A stretch of DNA of 64,000 nt from Rhizobium sullae. Its GTDB lineage: Bacteria > Pseudomonadota > Alphaproteobacteria > Rhizobiales > Rhizobiaceae. Shown here piece after piece: positions 9,071 to 18,069 of this stretch (positions are counted from its first letter, which is position 1; each line of letters opens with the position of its first letter). Where the stretch lies: the NCBI RefSeq assembly GCF_025200715.1, contig NZ_CP104143.1, positions 4,064,501-4,128,500 on the forward strand, written 5' to 3'. The notes beneath the pieces were generated by a model. It did no database searches. It saw nothing but the letters and a program-made list of their open reading frames with translations, and was not told the origin of the DNA. Made by a program: the position numbers and the translations under genes.

Positions 9071-9940
9071 TCACCCTTTCACAGCGCCGGCGGTCATGCC
9101 TGTAATGATTTGTCTTGAAGCGACGAAGGTGAAGATGATCGGAGGGATCGCTAGCAACATGCCGGTAGCCATGACGACGCCCCAATCGATATCGTATTCG
9201 GTAAGCGAGTTGACGATCGTCACCGGCACGGTTCGGGTGTGCCTATTGGTCAACGCGTTGCCAAGGAGGAATTCATTCCAGGCGATGCGGAAAGTGAATA
9301 TCGCCGCTGCTGCAAGTCCTGGCCGGATGACCGGCAACACCACCAGGAAAAACACCTGCAATGGGCCAGCGCCGTCCATCCGGGCCGCTTCTTCGAGCTG
9401 GATCGGAACCTGCACGATGAAACTCTGCAGGATCCATATCACGAAGGGAAGATTCATCGCGACGTAGACCAGAACAAGTCCGGTGAGGGTTCCATCGAGC
9501 CCGAATTGGTAGGTCCATATTCCAAACACCGGAACGAGCAGTACCGCTGGCGGCACCATGCGCATGATCAACGTCGTCAAAGAAACGACGTTGCGGCCCA
9601 TGAACCGAAAGCGGACGAGCGCGTACGCTGCCATGCAACCGATAACGAGCGTCAGGGCGGTCGACGCCAAGCCGACGATCAGGGAATTTCCGAGCGAACG
9701 CGCGAAGGTCGGGTCACAACGACCTACATTCTGCGGCGAAAACCAGAGCACGTCGCACAACACCTTCTCGTAGTTGTGTAATGTCGGTAAGAAAAACAGG
9801 CTAGCGCCGTCGGACATGATATCGACGTTCAGCCGCAGTGAAGTAAGAAGCATCAGCGCGATCGGCCCGACAGCCATCATCACCAGGACTGCCAGAAGAG
9901 CATAAAAAGAGGGGTTCGTTTTCTGGTCACGCGCGATCAT
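9071..9940 (-). CDS. Sugar ABC transporter permease (MalG type), second operon
   Basis: The 289-residue permease has six predicted spans, a large periplasmic loop after the first span, and the EAA loop EEAARMDGAGPLQVFFLVVL. It ends TAGAVKG, the common terminus of MalG-like subunits. It starts three bases after the MalF-type gene and is followed two bases later by the b561-like gene. Together with 9944-10864, 10924-12249 and 12272-13357 it makes a complete CUT1 importer of unknown sugar specificity. Confidence 0.92.
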   Translation of the reverse strand: MIARDQKTNPSFYALLAVLVMMAVGPIALMLLTSLRLNVDIMSDGASLFFLPTLHNYEKVLCDVLWFSPQNVGRCDPTFARSLGNSLIVGLASTALTLVIGCMAAYALVRFRFMGRNVVSLTTLIMRMVPPAVLLVPVFGIWTYQFGLDGTLTGLVLVYVAMNLPFVIWILQSFIVQVPIQLEEAARMDGAGPLQVFFLVVLPVIRPGLAAAAIFTFRIAWNEFLLGNALTNRHTRTVPVTIVNSLTEYDIDWGVVMATGMLLAIPPIIFTFVASRQIITGMTAGAVKG

Positions 9941-9943
9941 CTA

Positions 9944-10864
9944 TTATTCGCCTTTCAGGGCTGCGGTCCGCAGTCGCGCCGCACGGCCTTCAATCATCTT
10001 GTTGTAAGTGAACATCCCAAGCGTCAGCCCGAGGAGGAGGACAAGCAACAGGTTCGACATTGCAGCCGCCAGCCCAAGCTCGCGAAACTCTGACGCTGTA
10101 CGAGAAATGCGCAGCGAAAGGATTTCGGTGGACAGACCTGGCCCTCCGTTCGTCAGGACCAGGATCACTTCGAGAACCTTGAACGCATCGATCAGCCGAA
10201 GCAAAGTCGCAACAACCAAGACAGGAAGCATCAGCGGCAGCTTGATATAAAGCACTTGCTGCCAGCCGGTCGCACCATCGATCCTGGCAGCTTCCAATGT
10301 GGAGCGGGGCAGTGATTGAAGGGCAGCGAGCGATAGAATGAAGATGAACGGAGTCCACTGCCATATGTCTGCAATGATGACAGAGGTAAGAGCCCATCGG
10401 CTCTCGGACAGCCAAGGGGCCGGCTCGAAGCCGAGAGACACCAACGCTCGGTTGAAGACGCCGACTGTCGGATGGTACATGTACCGCCACATCAATCCAA
10501 CAACGATTGGCGCGATCATCATCGGCAGGATGAACAAGGTTTTCAATACCGACAATCCGCGGATATTGCGATCCAGCAGAAGAGCGAGGCCTACGCCCAG
10601 CACCATCTCGGCAGCCACGACTACCCCGGCGAAAGTGATGGTAACTGCGACGCTCTCGTGAAACTGGGCGTCGCTGAGAAGCTTCACATAGTTGCCGAGC
10701 CCTACCCAGTCCGCCTCACTGATCCGTTGACTGGGATTCCAGTTCAAGAAGCTGGCATAGATCATGTAGCCGATCGGGTAGAGTAACGCAGCGCCAAGAA
10801 TGAGCGTAGCTGGCGCGAGAAATAAGTAAGGGGTCAGCCGATTCACGTTGGCAGCCTGCATCAT
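9944..10864 (-). CDS. Sugar ABC transporter permease (MalF type), second operon
   Basis: A 306-residue inner-membrane permease. The N-terminus (LTPYLFLAPATLILGAALLY) is the first span, and the EAA loop is LEAARIDGATGWQQVLYIKL. There are two adjacent ATG codons at 10864 and 10861; TGGAGGAC lies upstream of them. It follows the binding-protein gene after 59 bases and is the partner of the 9071-9940 permease. Confidence 0.92.
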   Translation of the reverse strand: MMQAANVNRLTPYLFLAPATLILGAALLYPIGYMIYASFLNWNPSQRISEADWVGLGNYVKLLSDAQFHESVAVTITFAGVVVAAEMVLGVGLALLLDRNIRGLSVLKTLFILPMMIAPIVVGLMWRYMYHPTVGVFNRALVSLGFEPAPWLSESRWALTSVIIADIWQWTPFIFILSLAALQSLPRSTLEAARIDGATGWQQVLYIKLPLMLPVLVVATLLRLIDAFKVLEVILVLTNGGPGLSTEILSLRISRTASEFRELGLAAAMSNLLLVLLLGLTLGMFTYNKMIEGRAARLRTAALKGE

Positions 10865-10923
10865 GTCCTCCAGGTAGATTCTAAGCGGGCCGGCACCCGG
10901 CCCGCGCAGCGCGAAATCAGCGA

Positions 10924-12249
10924 TTACTGCCAGCTGTAATAGCCGGCCTCCTGCATGGAAGACCGGGCGCGTTCTGCAACGCCGTCGAGAGCGGTCTTTG
11001 CGTCAAGTCCCTCCGTGAGCACCTTGCTCAGTGCCGTTCCGAGATCACCATTGATCTTTCCCCAGGTTGGGATGATGGGGCGCCAGTCGGGATCGGCGTA
11101 GGTGAGCGCCTTGCCGAATGTTGCCATGTAGGGAAACGTGGCGTTGACTTCCGGGTCATCGTGAGTCGATCGGCGAATCGGGTTTCCGCCCTCCAGCGCA
11201 ATCAGCTTGTCGGCATATTTGGAGGTGAGCCACTGCAGGAGCAGGAACGCCGCTTCCTTGTGAGCGGCATTCTTTGGAATAGCCAGACCGAAGCCGCCCG
11301 TCTGGGAACCTCGTCGCACACCCTTCGGATGCAGCGCCCAACCCACTTTGCCGACGACTTGGCTTTTCGTCGGATCGTTGACCTGTCCCGCGAAAACAGT
11401 GCTATCCAGATACATCGCAGTTTTGCCCTGAAGAAAAGCCGCACCCGCCTCAGCGAAGCCGAAGGTCTTGGCCCCCGCTGGTCCGCAGTCGACGATTTTC
11501 TTCAAAGCATCGGCTGCAGCTATGCCCTTCTCGTTGTTGACGACCGGGTTCCAGTTTTCATCGAAGATGCGGCCTCCGAGCGGCGCCAGATGCAACAGGA
11601 AGGCATGACTCGCATGCTGCCCGGATGCCGCACGGCTGGCGAGTCCGCCCATGCCTGGCTCAAGCTGGGGAATTCGGCAAGCCAGCTCGAGGAGCTCCTC
11701 GTAAGTCTCTGGCACCTTCAGGCCATGCTTCTCGAAAATATCCTTGCGATAGCCAAGAATAGAGGTCTCCGCGCCAAACGGGAGCCCGAACAGCGAACCC
11801 GTCGGCCCTGGCAAATATCCCTTGGTGCCACCTGCGATACCGATGTTCTGTATATAGCCGTCTATGATGTCGGCGGCATCATAGGTCGGATCGGCAAACC
11901 TCGGGTTCATGAAATATTTTGCGAGGTTCTCAAGCTGATCGGCATACACATAGTCGGCCTTCGAGAACACGACATAGGAAATCAGGTCGTAATCACCCTC
12001 GGCTTTGGTGAGCTCAAGCGTCTGCTTCTCGCGCATCTTGAGATACTCGAGTTGATCGACCTCGACCTCGATCCCGGTCTCGGCCGTGAACTGCGGCAGG
12101 ATCTTCACCACGGCGTCGTAGTGTGGGTGGGCAGGGAAATTCACCACGAGCGGGGTGCCTTTGTATGCCTCATATGGGTTCGCACTGGCCGCTATGGTTT
12201 GTAGCAAGAAACCGGCGAATGCCCCTGCTAGAATGGGTAGTCTGCGCAT
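10924..12249 (-). CDS. Sugar ABC transporter periplasmic binding protein, second operon
   Basis: A 441-residue family-1 solute-binding protein. Residues 1-23 are a Sec signal peptide ending ASA before NPYEAYKGTP. The mature part shows the usual start with a ligand-domain strand (LVVNFPAHPHYDAVVKIL) and a later glycine-rich FGLPFGAETSILGYRKDIF segment. It sits 22 bases after the ATPase gene. The ligand is not evident; the operon carries no catabolic enzyme that would identify it. Confidence 0.9.
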   Translation of the reverse strand: MRRLPILAGAFAGFLLQTIAASANPYEAYKGTPLVVNFPAHPHYDAVVKILPQFTAETGIEVEVDQLEYLKMREKQTLELTKAEGDYDLISYVVFSKADYVYADQLENLAKYFMNPRFADPTYDAADIIDGYIQNIGIAGGTKGYLPGPTGSLFGLPFGAETSILGYRKDIFEKHGLKVPETYEELLELACRIPQLEPGMGGLASRAASGQHASHAFLLHLAPLGGRIFDENWNPVVNNEKGIAAADALKKIVDCGPAGAKTFGFAEAGAAFLQGKTAMYLDSTVFAGQVNDPTKSQVVGKVGWALHPKGVRRGSQTGGFGLAIPKNAAHKEAAFLLLQWLTSKYADKLIALEGGNPIRRSTHDDPEVNATFPYMATFGKALTYADPDWRPIIPTWGKINGDLGTALSKVLTEGLDAKTALDGVAERARSSMQEAGYYSWQ

Positions 12250-12271
12250 GTTCGTCCTCCCTTTGCAGTCA

Positions 12272-13357
12272 TCAAAGTCTCAATGTGGTCGTGCGGTCGA
12301 AGATCAAGATGTCGTCGGTCACGACTGCGAACGCCGCCAAGGTCCCTGGTCGTGGGGACACGGCAGACGGCAATTCGACAAGTACTTCCTCGCCGCTCGG
12401 CAACTTGGTAACGAGGGTCGTCTGCGCTCCGAGATATTCGGAAACGACCACCTGCAACTCGATGGGTGCGCCGGAGTCGGTGTCCAGGTTGATAGAAGAG
12501 GGCCGAATGCCGAGTGTGACGTCGCTTGCCTTGTGAGGGCGGACCCGATTTGCCGTCTCCTCGGACAAAGGCAGAAGGAACCCGGCTCCGCGAGCCCAAA
12601 GGCGGCCCTTTTCCTCGACGAGCATGCCATCGATGAAATTGATCGCCGGACTGCCGATAAAACCCGCCACGAACTTGTTGTTCGGCCGCTTGAAGAGCTC
12701 TTCGGGCGTTCCCTGTTGCTGAACGACTCCTTCGTTCATCACAACAATGCGATCGCCAAGCGTCATTGCTTCGACTTGGTCATGCGTGACATAGACCATG
12801 TTCTTTTCCAGCCGGTCGCGCATTTCGCCGAGCTCAGTTCGCATCTGGGCCCGTAATTTGGCGTCGAGGTTCGACAGAGGTTCGTCAAAGAGAAAAGTCG
12901 ACGCATCGCGCACCAAGGCTCTCCCCATCGCCACGCGCTGACGCTGCCCCCCAGAGAGTTCCGCCGGCTTGCGCTCGAGCAGGTGCGTGATGCTCAGCAT
13001 CTTAGCTACCCGTTGGACGCGGGCGTCGATCTCAGGCCTGGGTACGCGTGCCAGGCGCAGACCAAAAGACATGTTTCGCGCGACATTCATGTGCGGATAC
13101 AGCGCGTAGTCCTGGAACACCATCGCGATGTCGCGTTCCTTCGGCTCCAGCCGACCGATGGCGCGATCATCAAAATAGATCTCGCCGCCACTCAACTGTT
13201 CTAATCCGGCAAGAATCCTCAAGGTGGTCGACTTTCCACAACCAGAGGGCCCGACGAGAACGGTAAACTCGCCGTTCTCCAGGGTTAGGTCGATTGGCGG
13301 CAGAACTTCAAGCGACCCAAATCGCTTAGTGACATGTTCAAATACGATCTGCGGCAC
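12272..13357 (-). CDS. Sugar ABC transporter ATP-binding protein, second operon
   Basis: The 361-residue ATPase has Walker [10 protein letters not shown] at 36-44, [16 protein letters not shown], Walker [15 protein letters not shown] and the switch histidine in VTHDQVEAMT, then the C-terminal regulatory domain of CUT1 ATPases. Here it is the first gene of the operon, unlike the neighbouring sugar operon where the ATPase is last. Its start faces the LacI gene at 13468 across a 110-base region with two operators, so it should be repressed by that regulator. Confidence 0.93.
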   Translation of the reverse strand: MPQIVFEHVTKRFGSLEVLPPIDLTLENGEFTVLVGPSGCGKSTTLRILAGLEQLSGGEIYFDDRAIGRLEPKERDIAMVFQDYALYPHMNVARNMSFGLRLARVPRPEIDARVQRVAKMLSITHLLERKPAELSGGQRQRVAMGRALVRDASTFLFDEPLSNLDAKLRAQMRTELGEMRDRLEKNMVYVTHDQVEAMTLGDRIVVMNEGVVQQQGTPEELFKRPNNKFVAGFIGSPAINFIDGMLVEEKGRLWARGAGFLLPLSEETANRVRPHKASDVTLGIRPSSINLDTDSGAPIELQVVVSEYLGAQTTLVTKLPSGEEVLVELPSAVSPRPGTLAAFAVVTDDILIFDRTTTLRL

Positions 13358-13375
13358 AGTGCTCCCCCAGCGGTT

Positions 13376-13391
13376 TTGTTATCGATACCAA
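13376..13391. promoter_or_regulatory. LacI-type operator O1 of the divergent region
   Basis: TTGTTATCGATACCAA is a palindrome with one symmetric mismatch pair and a central CG, close to the LacI-family half-site GTTATCGATAAC. It lies 18 bases before the start of the ABC operon, in position to control that promoter. Confidence 0.65.
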
Positions 13392-13435
13392 TGGCGTATA
13401 TTCTGACCACGAGGAAGATTTTGATCTGGGGAATC

Positions 13436-13453
13436 AGCGTTACCGATAACGTT
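13436..13453. promoter_or_regulatory. LacI-type operator O2 of the divergent region
   Basis: AGCGTTACCGATAACGTT contains the core CGTTAnCGnTAACG and is imperfectly palindromic about a central CG. It lies 14 bases before the GTG start of the lacI gene. Its centre is 61 bp from that of O1, about six helical turns, so one tetramer could hold both. Confidence 0.65.
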
Positions 13454-13467
13454 GCTGGGGGGCGCCG

Positions 13468-14490
13468 GTGCGAAGAAAGCGTGGCTGTACGACAGTTGAT
13501 ATAGCGAGGGCACTCGGGGTGAGCACAATGAGTGTATCACGCGCGCTGCGAGGCATCGAAGGCGTGTCAGAGAGCACCCGGTCCGCAATCTTGCGCATGG
13601 CCGAAGCGATGAATTACGTTCCCGACAGCACGGCACGGGCGCTCAGCCAACCTTGCTCGAACTTGATTGGTATTTCCGTTCCGACATTGTTCAATGACGT
13701 CTTCGCGGAAATACTGGAGGGAATGCGCAGCACTTTCCAGTCCGCTGGCTACGAGACAGTAATCGATACAACCGACTACAGTCCGGCAGCCGAGCTGGCA
13801 TGGGTTGAACGGGTCCTGTCCTGGCGACCGGCTGCTATGATTCTCACGGGCGCCCACGCCGATCCACAACTTCGCGATTGCCTGAAAGTACGAGGCGTGC
13901 CCACTCTCGAGTTGTGGCAATACACAGACGATCCTATCGATATTTGCGTGGGCATCGACCACTATGCCGCCGGCCTTGCGATAGGGAGGCACGTTTTCAG
14001 GCTTGGCTATCGGCGGCCCGCTTTCGTCGGCGCCCCGGAATTTCGGGATCCGCGAGCCGAAGAGCGCCTGGCTGGCTTCATGGCGGCCTTCGGAACTACT
14101 TCAAGGAGAGAGGCTTCGATAGCGCGTCCCGTCGAGACAAATGCCTTTGAGGCCGGTCGCACTGGCACGCTAACGTTGCTCGCTGAATCGAGCGAGTATA
14201 AGCCGGACGTCATCTTTTATCTCAATGACCATCTTGCGTTCGGCGGCTCAACGGCTTGCCAAGCGCTTGGATTGCAGATTCCGCGGGACATAGGAGTAGT
14301 CGGCTTCAACGCGCTCGGGTTAACCAAGGTGCTATCCGTGCCGATGACGACCGTTTCCACCCCACGCAGATTGATGGGCGTAATGGGGGCACGCAACCTG
14401 CTGGCGCGCATCAGAGGCTCCAGAGTTCCAAGCAGTATTTGTCTGCCCGTCGAAGTCATTGCGGGTGCGACAACACGCCTCCAATTCTGA
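13468..14490 (+). CDS. LacI-family transcriptional regulator of the second sugar operon
   Basis: The 340-residue protein starts at a GTG with a G-rich run a few bases before it. The helix-turn-helix TTVDIARALGVSTMSVSRAL and hinge helix NYVPDSTARALS are followed by an effector domain ending with the typical VGFNALGLTKVLSVPMTTV and a dimer-interface terminus. It is divergent from the 13357-8340 operon and both promoters carry palindromic operators, which suggests autoregulation and repression of the transporter. The inducer is unknown. Confidence 0.9.
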   Translation: MRRKRGCTTVDIARALGVSTMSVSRALRGIEGVSESTRSAILRMAEAMNYVPDSTARALSQPCSNLIGISVPTLFNDVFAEILEGMRSTFQSAGYETVIDTTDYSPAAELAWVERVLSWRPAAMILTGAHADPQLRDCLKVRGVPTLELWQYTDDPIDICVGIDHYAAGLAIGRHVFRLGYRRPAFVGAPEFRDPRAEERLAGFMAAFGTTSRREASIARPVETNAFEAGRTGTLTLLAESSEYKPDVIFYLNDHLAFGGSTACQALGLQIPRDIGVVGFNALGLTKVLSVPMTTVSTPRRLMGVMGARNLLARIRGSRVPSSICLPVEVIAGATTRLQF

Positions 14491-14712
14491 GCCAAAGTCA
14501 TTGTACTAAGCGCTAACACGGCAGCGAAGCTGACGGTCCTTTGTGCTCCAGGCCAAAGGCGCTCTTCTCGCTCGAGACTTCAAAAATCGTCCGATCGATG
14601 CCTATAGTCGCTGAAACGAAGCAGATCGCGAATCGCAGGGTAGGTTCTTCGTAGCGTTCGGAAAATGCGCTGTCAGATCAAAGTGTTAGGATCGCTCAAA
14701 ACAATCGAGTAG

Positions 14713-14729
14713 GAATGATTTTCATTCCC
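14713..14729. promoter_or_regulatory. Short palindrome resembling a Fur box
   Basis: GGAATGATTTTCATTCC is an inverted repeat with a 3-base loop just past the ogt stop codon. On the minus strand it reads AATGAAAATCATT in its centre, 12 of 13 bases of the classical Fur-box core. No promoter is apparent beside it, so it may equally be only a weak hairpin after ogt. Confidence 0.25.
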
Positions 14730-14734
14730 ACTGC

Positions 14735-15298
14735 TTAAAATCCTAGCGATTGCTGCGCCGGCTCCGGCGGGGCAAGGCGGACACCTTCCAGTGCGAGCAT
14801 TCTGAGTTTGGAATTCGAGCCGCCCGGCGCCGAAAATCCGCCGACCTTGCCGCCTGCGGCGAGCACGCGGTGGCACGGGATGATGAGGGCAATTGGATTC
14901 TTTGCCATCGCTTGACCCACATCCTTCGCCGCTTCCGGCCCAGCGCCAAGCTCCTTCGCCAGCGCGCCATACGTAGTCGTTCGACCCCAGCCGACGCGGC
15001 GCGCAGCAGCATAGATGCTCTTAAAGAATGCATCCTGCCCCTCAAGGTCGAGCTTTACGCCTGAAAAATCTGTTTTTTCGCCGTTGAAGTAGCGTTTTAC
15101 AGCAGCGATCACCTCGTCAACCTCAGGCGTCGGCATGCCTGGTTCGGCTGCCGCAAGGCGGCGCAACAGCAGCCGCTCCGTCGCATCCGCGGCTTTCGTT
15201 GGCAACTGGAAACGTGTGACGCCGACATCGTTCCAGGCAATTCCACAGAAGCCGGCAGCGGTTTCGAAGATCAGATACTGGTGCGCTTTCTCAGCCAT
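14735..15298 (-). CDS. ogt: Methylated-DNA--protein-cysteine methyltransferase
   Basis: A 187-residue O6-alkylguanine-DNA alkyltransferase. The active-site motif PCHRV is at residues 141-145, with the acceptor Cys142; the DNA-binding helix-turn-helix segment around GRTTTYGALAKELG (106-119) precedes it. It transfers alkyl groups from O6-alkylguanine to itself in a single suicide reaction in the cytoplasm. No Ada regulatory domain is present. It stands alone, convergent with the lacI gene. Confidence 0.92.
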   Translation of the reverse strand: MAEKAHQYLIFETAAGFCGIAWNDVGVTRFQLPTKAADATERLLLRRLAAAEPGMPTPEVDEVIAAVKRYFNGEKTDFSGVKLDLEGQDAFFKSIYAAARRVGWGRTTTYGALAKELGAGPEAAKDVGQAMAKNPIALIIPCHRVLAAGGKVGGFSAPGGSNSKLRMLALEGVRLAPPEPAQQSLGF

Positions 15299-16110
15299 GA
15301 TATCGCCTCCGTGCTTTTTACTTCACCTGAAAATCGTGCAGCCGCACCGCCAATTCAACCCGATTCTTGCCGTAGTTTGCCATTTCGCGCAACCTTGGCC
15401 AAGAGATCGATGTTCTATTTCTGTTCTTGTATTTGACTTCAGTTCGGTAGATTTCGAGATCCAGGAAAGAAGGAGGCGACCGCGACGCATGCCTGTCCTG
15501 GAACAATTTAGAACTTCCTTTCGCCCACCTAGGAACCGGATGTCCGCCGCCTCGCGGGGACATTCGGAACGGAAGCTCCAACCTGTGTTTTGCGATTTTC
15601 CCTGACTGGCAATTGGCGTTCGTGCCGCCAGCATTGCGTCAGATCTTCAAAATAGGTTTGGTTTGAAGGGGCGGCCGCGATCGCGCGATCTGCTTCATGT
15701 TTCGCTATATCGCGTCGGGCAATGGGAAAGCCTGCCTGGCGATGCAGTATTTGCCGCGATGGCGGCTGCGGCTTGCATCCGTATGGCGCCGTGTCACTGG
15801 AGTTCAATCGCGCGCTGAGCTTCAGGCAGAACCGGCACCCACTGGTTCCTTGTGCCAACCAGGGGCGCAATGAAGTCATATCGCTTCATCGGCAGCTGGC
15901 GCTCGCGCTTTGCGGCAGCGGCGTGAACGTCACCGTCAGCGTTACTTGGCAAAAGCAAACATGAGCATATCGGTCGCTGACCACTGATCGGATAGCAGGG
16001 ATAGCGCAAATGCTCTTTGCTTCAGGCGAAGAGCGGCGCTCTGCCGCCTTGCACTTGTCCGCCGGACTCGCATAAAGCTCCGTTGAGGAGAATTTGCGGA
16101 GCGACGTAGC
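15299..16110. other. Intergenic stretch without recognised gene
   Basis: About 810 bases lie between ogt and the aspartoacylase-like gene, which point away from each other. Several open frames of 80-126 codons occur on both strands, but they overlap, lack convincing ribosome sites and match no family I recognise. The stretch must contain the promoters of both flanking genes. It could also hold decayed coding sequence, which I cannot identify. Confidence 0.45.
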
Positions 16111-17172
16111 ATGGATGTTTCCGAAATCATCATTCCCGGCGACACACCCGGCATCGAGTGGCGTCTGCCGGTTTTTCGGTTCAAGGGTGACGACCCGGCG
16201 ACGCCGAAGGTTTATATCCAGGCGGCTCTCCATGCCGACGAGGTTCCGGGCACAGCGCTTCTGCACTTCCTGTGCGAGAAGCTACGTGATGCAGAAAGTA
16301 CCGGCAGCATCGCGGGCGACATCACCATCGCGCCGCAGGCCAATCCGATTGGCGCAGCGCAGTCGCATTTCGGCGAACTGCAGGGCCGTTTCGATCTCGG
16401 CTCACGGACCAATTTCAACCGGGATTTCCCGCTGATTTCGCTGCGGGACCGCAACAGCCTAATCGAAGATCTCGATCGTTACCCGGCAACCGACCAGCTG
16501 AAGCGGCAGCTGATGCATGTGGCGCTTGGCGCCGATCTCGTGCTCGATCTGCATTGCGACGACGAATCCCTGCAATACGCCTATATCGATGAGGCGTTCT
16601 GGCCGGAGGCAAGCGACCTTGCCGCCGCCTTGGCGATGGACGCGGTGCTGCTTTCAGACGGCGAGAGCTCGGCGTTTGAGGAGGCAATTGGCTTTGCCTG
16701 GAAATATGAGGTGCCCGGCGAGAGGCACGCCCATCTTCCTGGCAAGCTTTCTGTCACCGTGGAGCTTCGCGGCCAACGCGATGTCTATCCGCATATGGCC
16801 AAAGCGGATGCAGAAGGCCTGTGGCGCTTCCTCGCGGCACGCGGGATCATCAGAGACGAGAGCATATCGCCGAGCACGTTCGCTGGTCCGGCCGTGCCGC
16901 TGGACAATATCGAGATGATCCGCTCGCCGGAGTCCGGCACGGTCCTCTTTCACTGCAATATCGGTGAAGAGGTTACCGAAGGCGATCTGCTGGCAACGAT
17001 TATCACGCGTCCCGGCATGGCGCACGGCAGCATTGAAATTCGTGCGCCGCAAGCCGGCCTTATCGTCACCCGCACATCCGACCGGCTGGTGCGCCGACGC
17101 GCCGACCTGATGAAGATCGCCTGCAGCCAGCCCAGTGGCATAGTACGCAAAGCCGGAACCCTCGAGGACTAA
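16111..17172 (+). CDS. Succinylglutamate desuccinylase/aspartoacylase-family zinc hydrolase
   Basis: A 353-residue M14-like zinc amidohydrolase. Zinc ligands appear as H41 and E44 (AALHADEVPG) and H148 (LDLHCDDES); the catalytic Glu is in SVTVELRG at 218. The C-terminus has a biotinyl-like beta domain (SPESGTVLFHCNIGEEVTEGD). The family removes acyl groups from N-acyl amino acids. GAGGAG lies upstream of the ATG. It begins an apparent operon with yffB and a ybaK-like gene, one base apart. The substrate is not known. Confidence 0.85.
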   Translation: MDVSEIIIPGDTPGIEWRLPVFRFKGDDPATPKVYIQAALHADEVPGTALLHFLCEKLRDAESTGSIAGDITIAPQANPIGAAQSHFGELQGRFDLGSRTNFNRDFPLISLRDRNSLIEDLDRYPATDQLKRQLMHVALGADLVLDLHCDDESLQYAYIDEAFWPEASDLAAALAMDAVLLSDGESSAFEEAIGFAWKYEVPGERHAHLPGKLSVTVELRGQRDVYPHMAKADAEGLWRFLAARGIIRDESISPSTFAGPAVPLDNIEMIRSPESGTVLFHCNIGEEVTEGDLLATIITRPGMAHGSIEIRAPQAGLIVTRTSDRLVRRRADLMKIACSQPSGIVRKAGTLED

Positions 17173-17173
17173 G

Positions 17174-17524
17174 ATGACTGCCATCATTTATGGTATCAAG
17201 AATTGCGACACGATGAAGAAGGCGCGCGCCTGGCTGGAGGAGCATGGCATTGCCTATGATTTTCACGACTACAAGGCCGTGGGTATCGACCGCGCCCATC
17301 TGGAGCAATGGGTCGACAGAGCCGGATGGGACATCGTGCTCAACCGTGCCGGCACAACATTCCGCAAACTGCCGGACGCCGACCGCGAAAACCTCACACG
17401 AGAAAAAGCGATTTCCCTGATGCTTGACCAGCCGTCGATGATCAAGCGGCCGGTTCTTGAAGCGGGCGACAAGCTGCTTATCGGCTTCAAGCCTGAGAAT
17501 TACGGGACAGAATTCGGAACATAA
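17174..17524 (+). CDS. ArsC/Spx-family thioredoxin-fold protein (YffB type)
   Basis: A 116-residue thioredoxin-fold protein. The N-terminus IIYGIKNCDTMKKARAWLEE carries one Cys (11), and the later NRAGTTFRKL and MIKRPVLE segments are typical of the YffB group rather than true arsenate reductases. The reaction is uncertain; glutathione-dependent reductase activity has been proposed for the family. It starts one base after the aspartoacylase-like gene and ends just before the YbaK-like gene, so the three are probably cotranscribed. Confidence 0.85.
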   Translation: MTAIIYGIKNCDTMKKARAWLEEHGIAYDFHDYKAVGIDRAHLEQWVDRAGWDIVLNRAGTTFRKLPDADRENLTREKAISLMLDQPSMIKRPVLEAGDKLLIGFKPENYGTEFGT

Positions 17525-17525
17525 G

Positions 17526-17999
17526 ATGTCAAAAACGACGCGCGCCACACAGGTTCTTTTCAAAGCCGGCGTCGGTTTCACGGTACATAACTACGACTAT
17601 GATCCGAATGCAGACCGTGTCGGTCTCCAAGCCGCCGAAGCGCTGCGCGAGGAGCCGCATCGCGTGCTGAAAACATTGATGGCGGAAGTGGATGGCAAGC
17701 CGGTCTGCGTCGTTGTACCGTCCGACCGTGAAGTCAGCATGAAGAAGCTTGCGAGCGCCTTCGGCGGCAAGTCGGCAAATATGATGAAGCCGGCGGACGC
17801 CGAGCGGCTGACCGGATATCATGTCGGCGGCATCAGTCCATTCGGCCAGAGAAAGCTGGTTCCCACGGCGCTGGAGGAAGCAGCACTCAATGAACTTTTG
17901 GTTTACATGAACGGTGGTCAGCGCGGATTGCAGGTGCGTCTTGCGCCGCGGGATGCTTTGAAAATATTGAACGCCAGGGCGGTACCGCTCATCGCCTAG
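17526..17999 (+). CDS. YbaK/EbsC-type aminoacyl-tRNA deacylase
   Basis: A 157-residue YbaK-domain protein related to Cys-tRNA(Pro) deacylase. Recognisable are the beginning TTRATQVLFKAGVGFTVHNY, the segment VCVVVPSDREVSMKKLA with the family lysine, and GYHVGGISPFGQRKLVP. It hydrolyses mischarged tRNA in trans in the cytoplasm. The ATG at 17526 is one base after the yffB-like stop codon; an in-frame ATG at 17457 lies inside that gene and is not used. It closes the three-gene operon. Confidence 0.88.
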   Translation: MSKTTRATQVLFKAGVGFTVHNYDYDPNADRVGLQAAEALREEPHRVLKTLMAEVDGKPVCVVVPSDREVSMKKLASAFGGKSANMMKPADAERLTGYHVGGISPFGQRKLVPTALEEAALNELLVYMNGGQRGLQVRLAPRDALKILNARAVPLIA

Positions 18000-18069
18000 C
18001 AAGCTGCGAGGTGACGGCATTCTGAAAGGTCAAAGTTTCCAGCCAGACGGCAACGAGGGAATAAGAACG

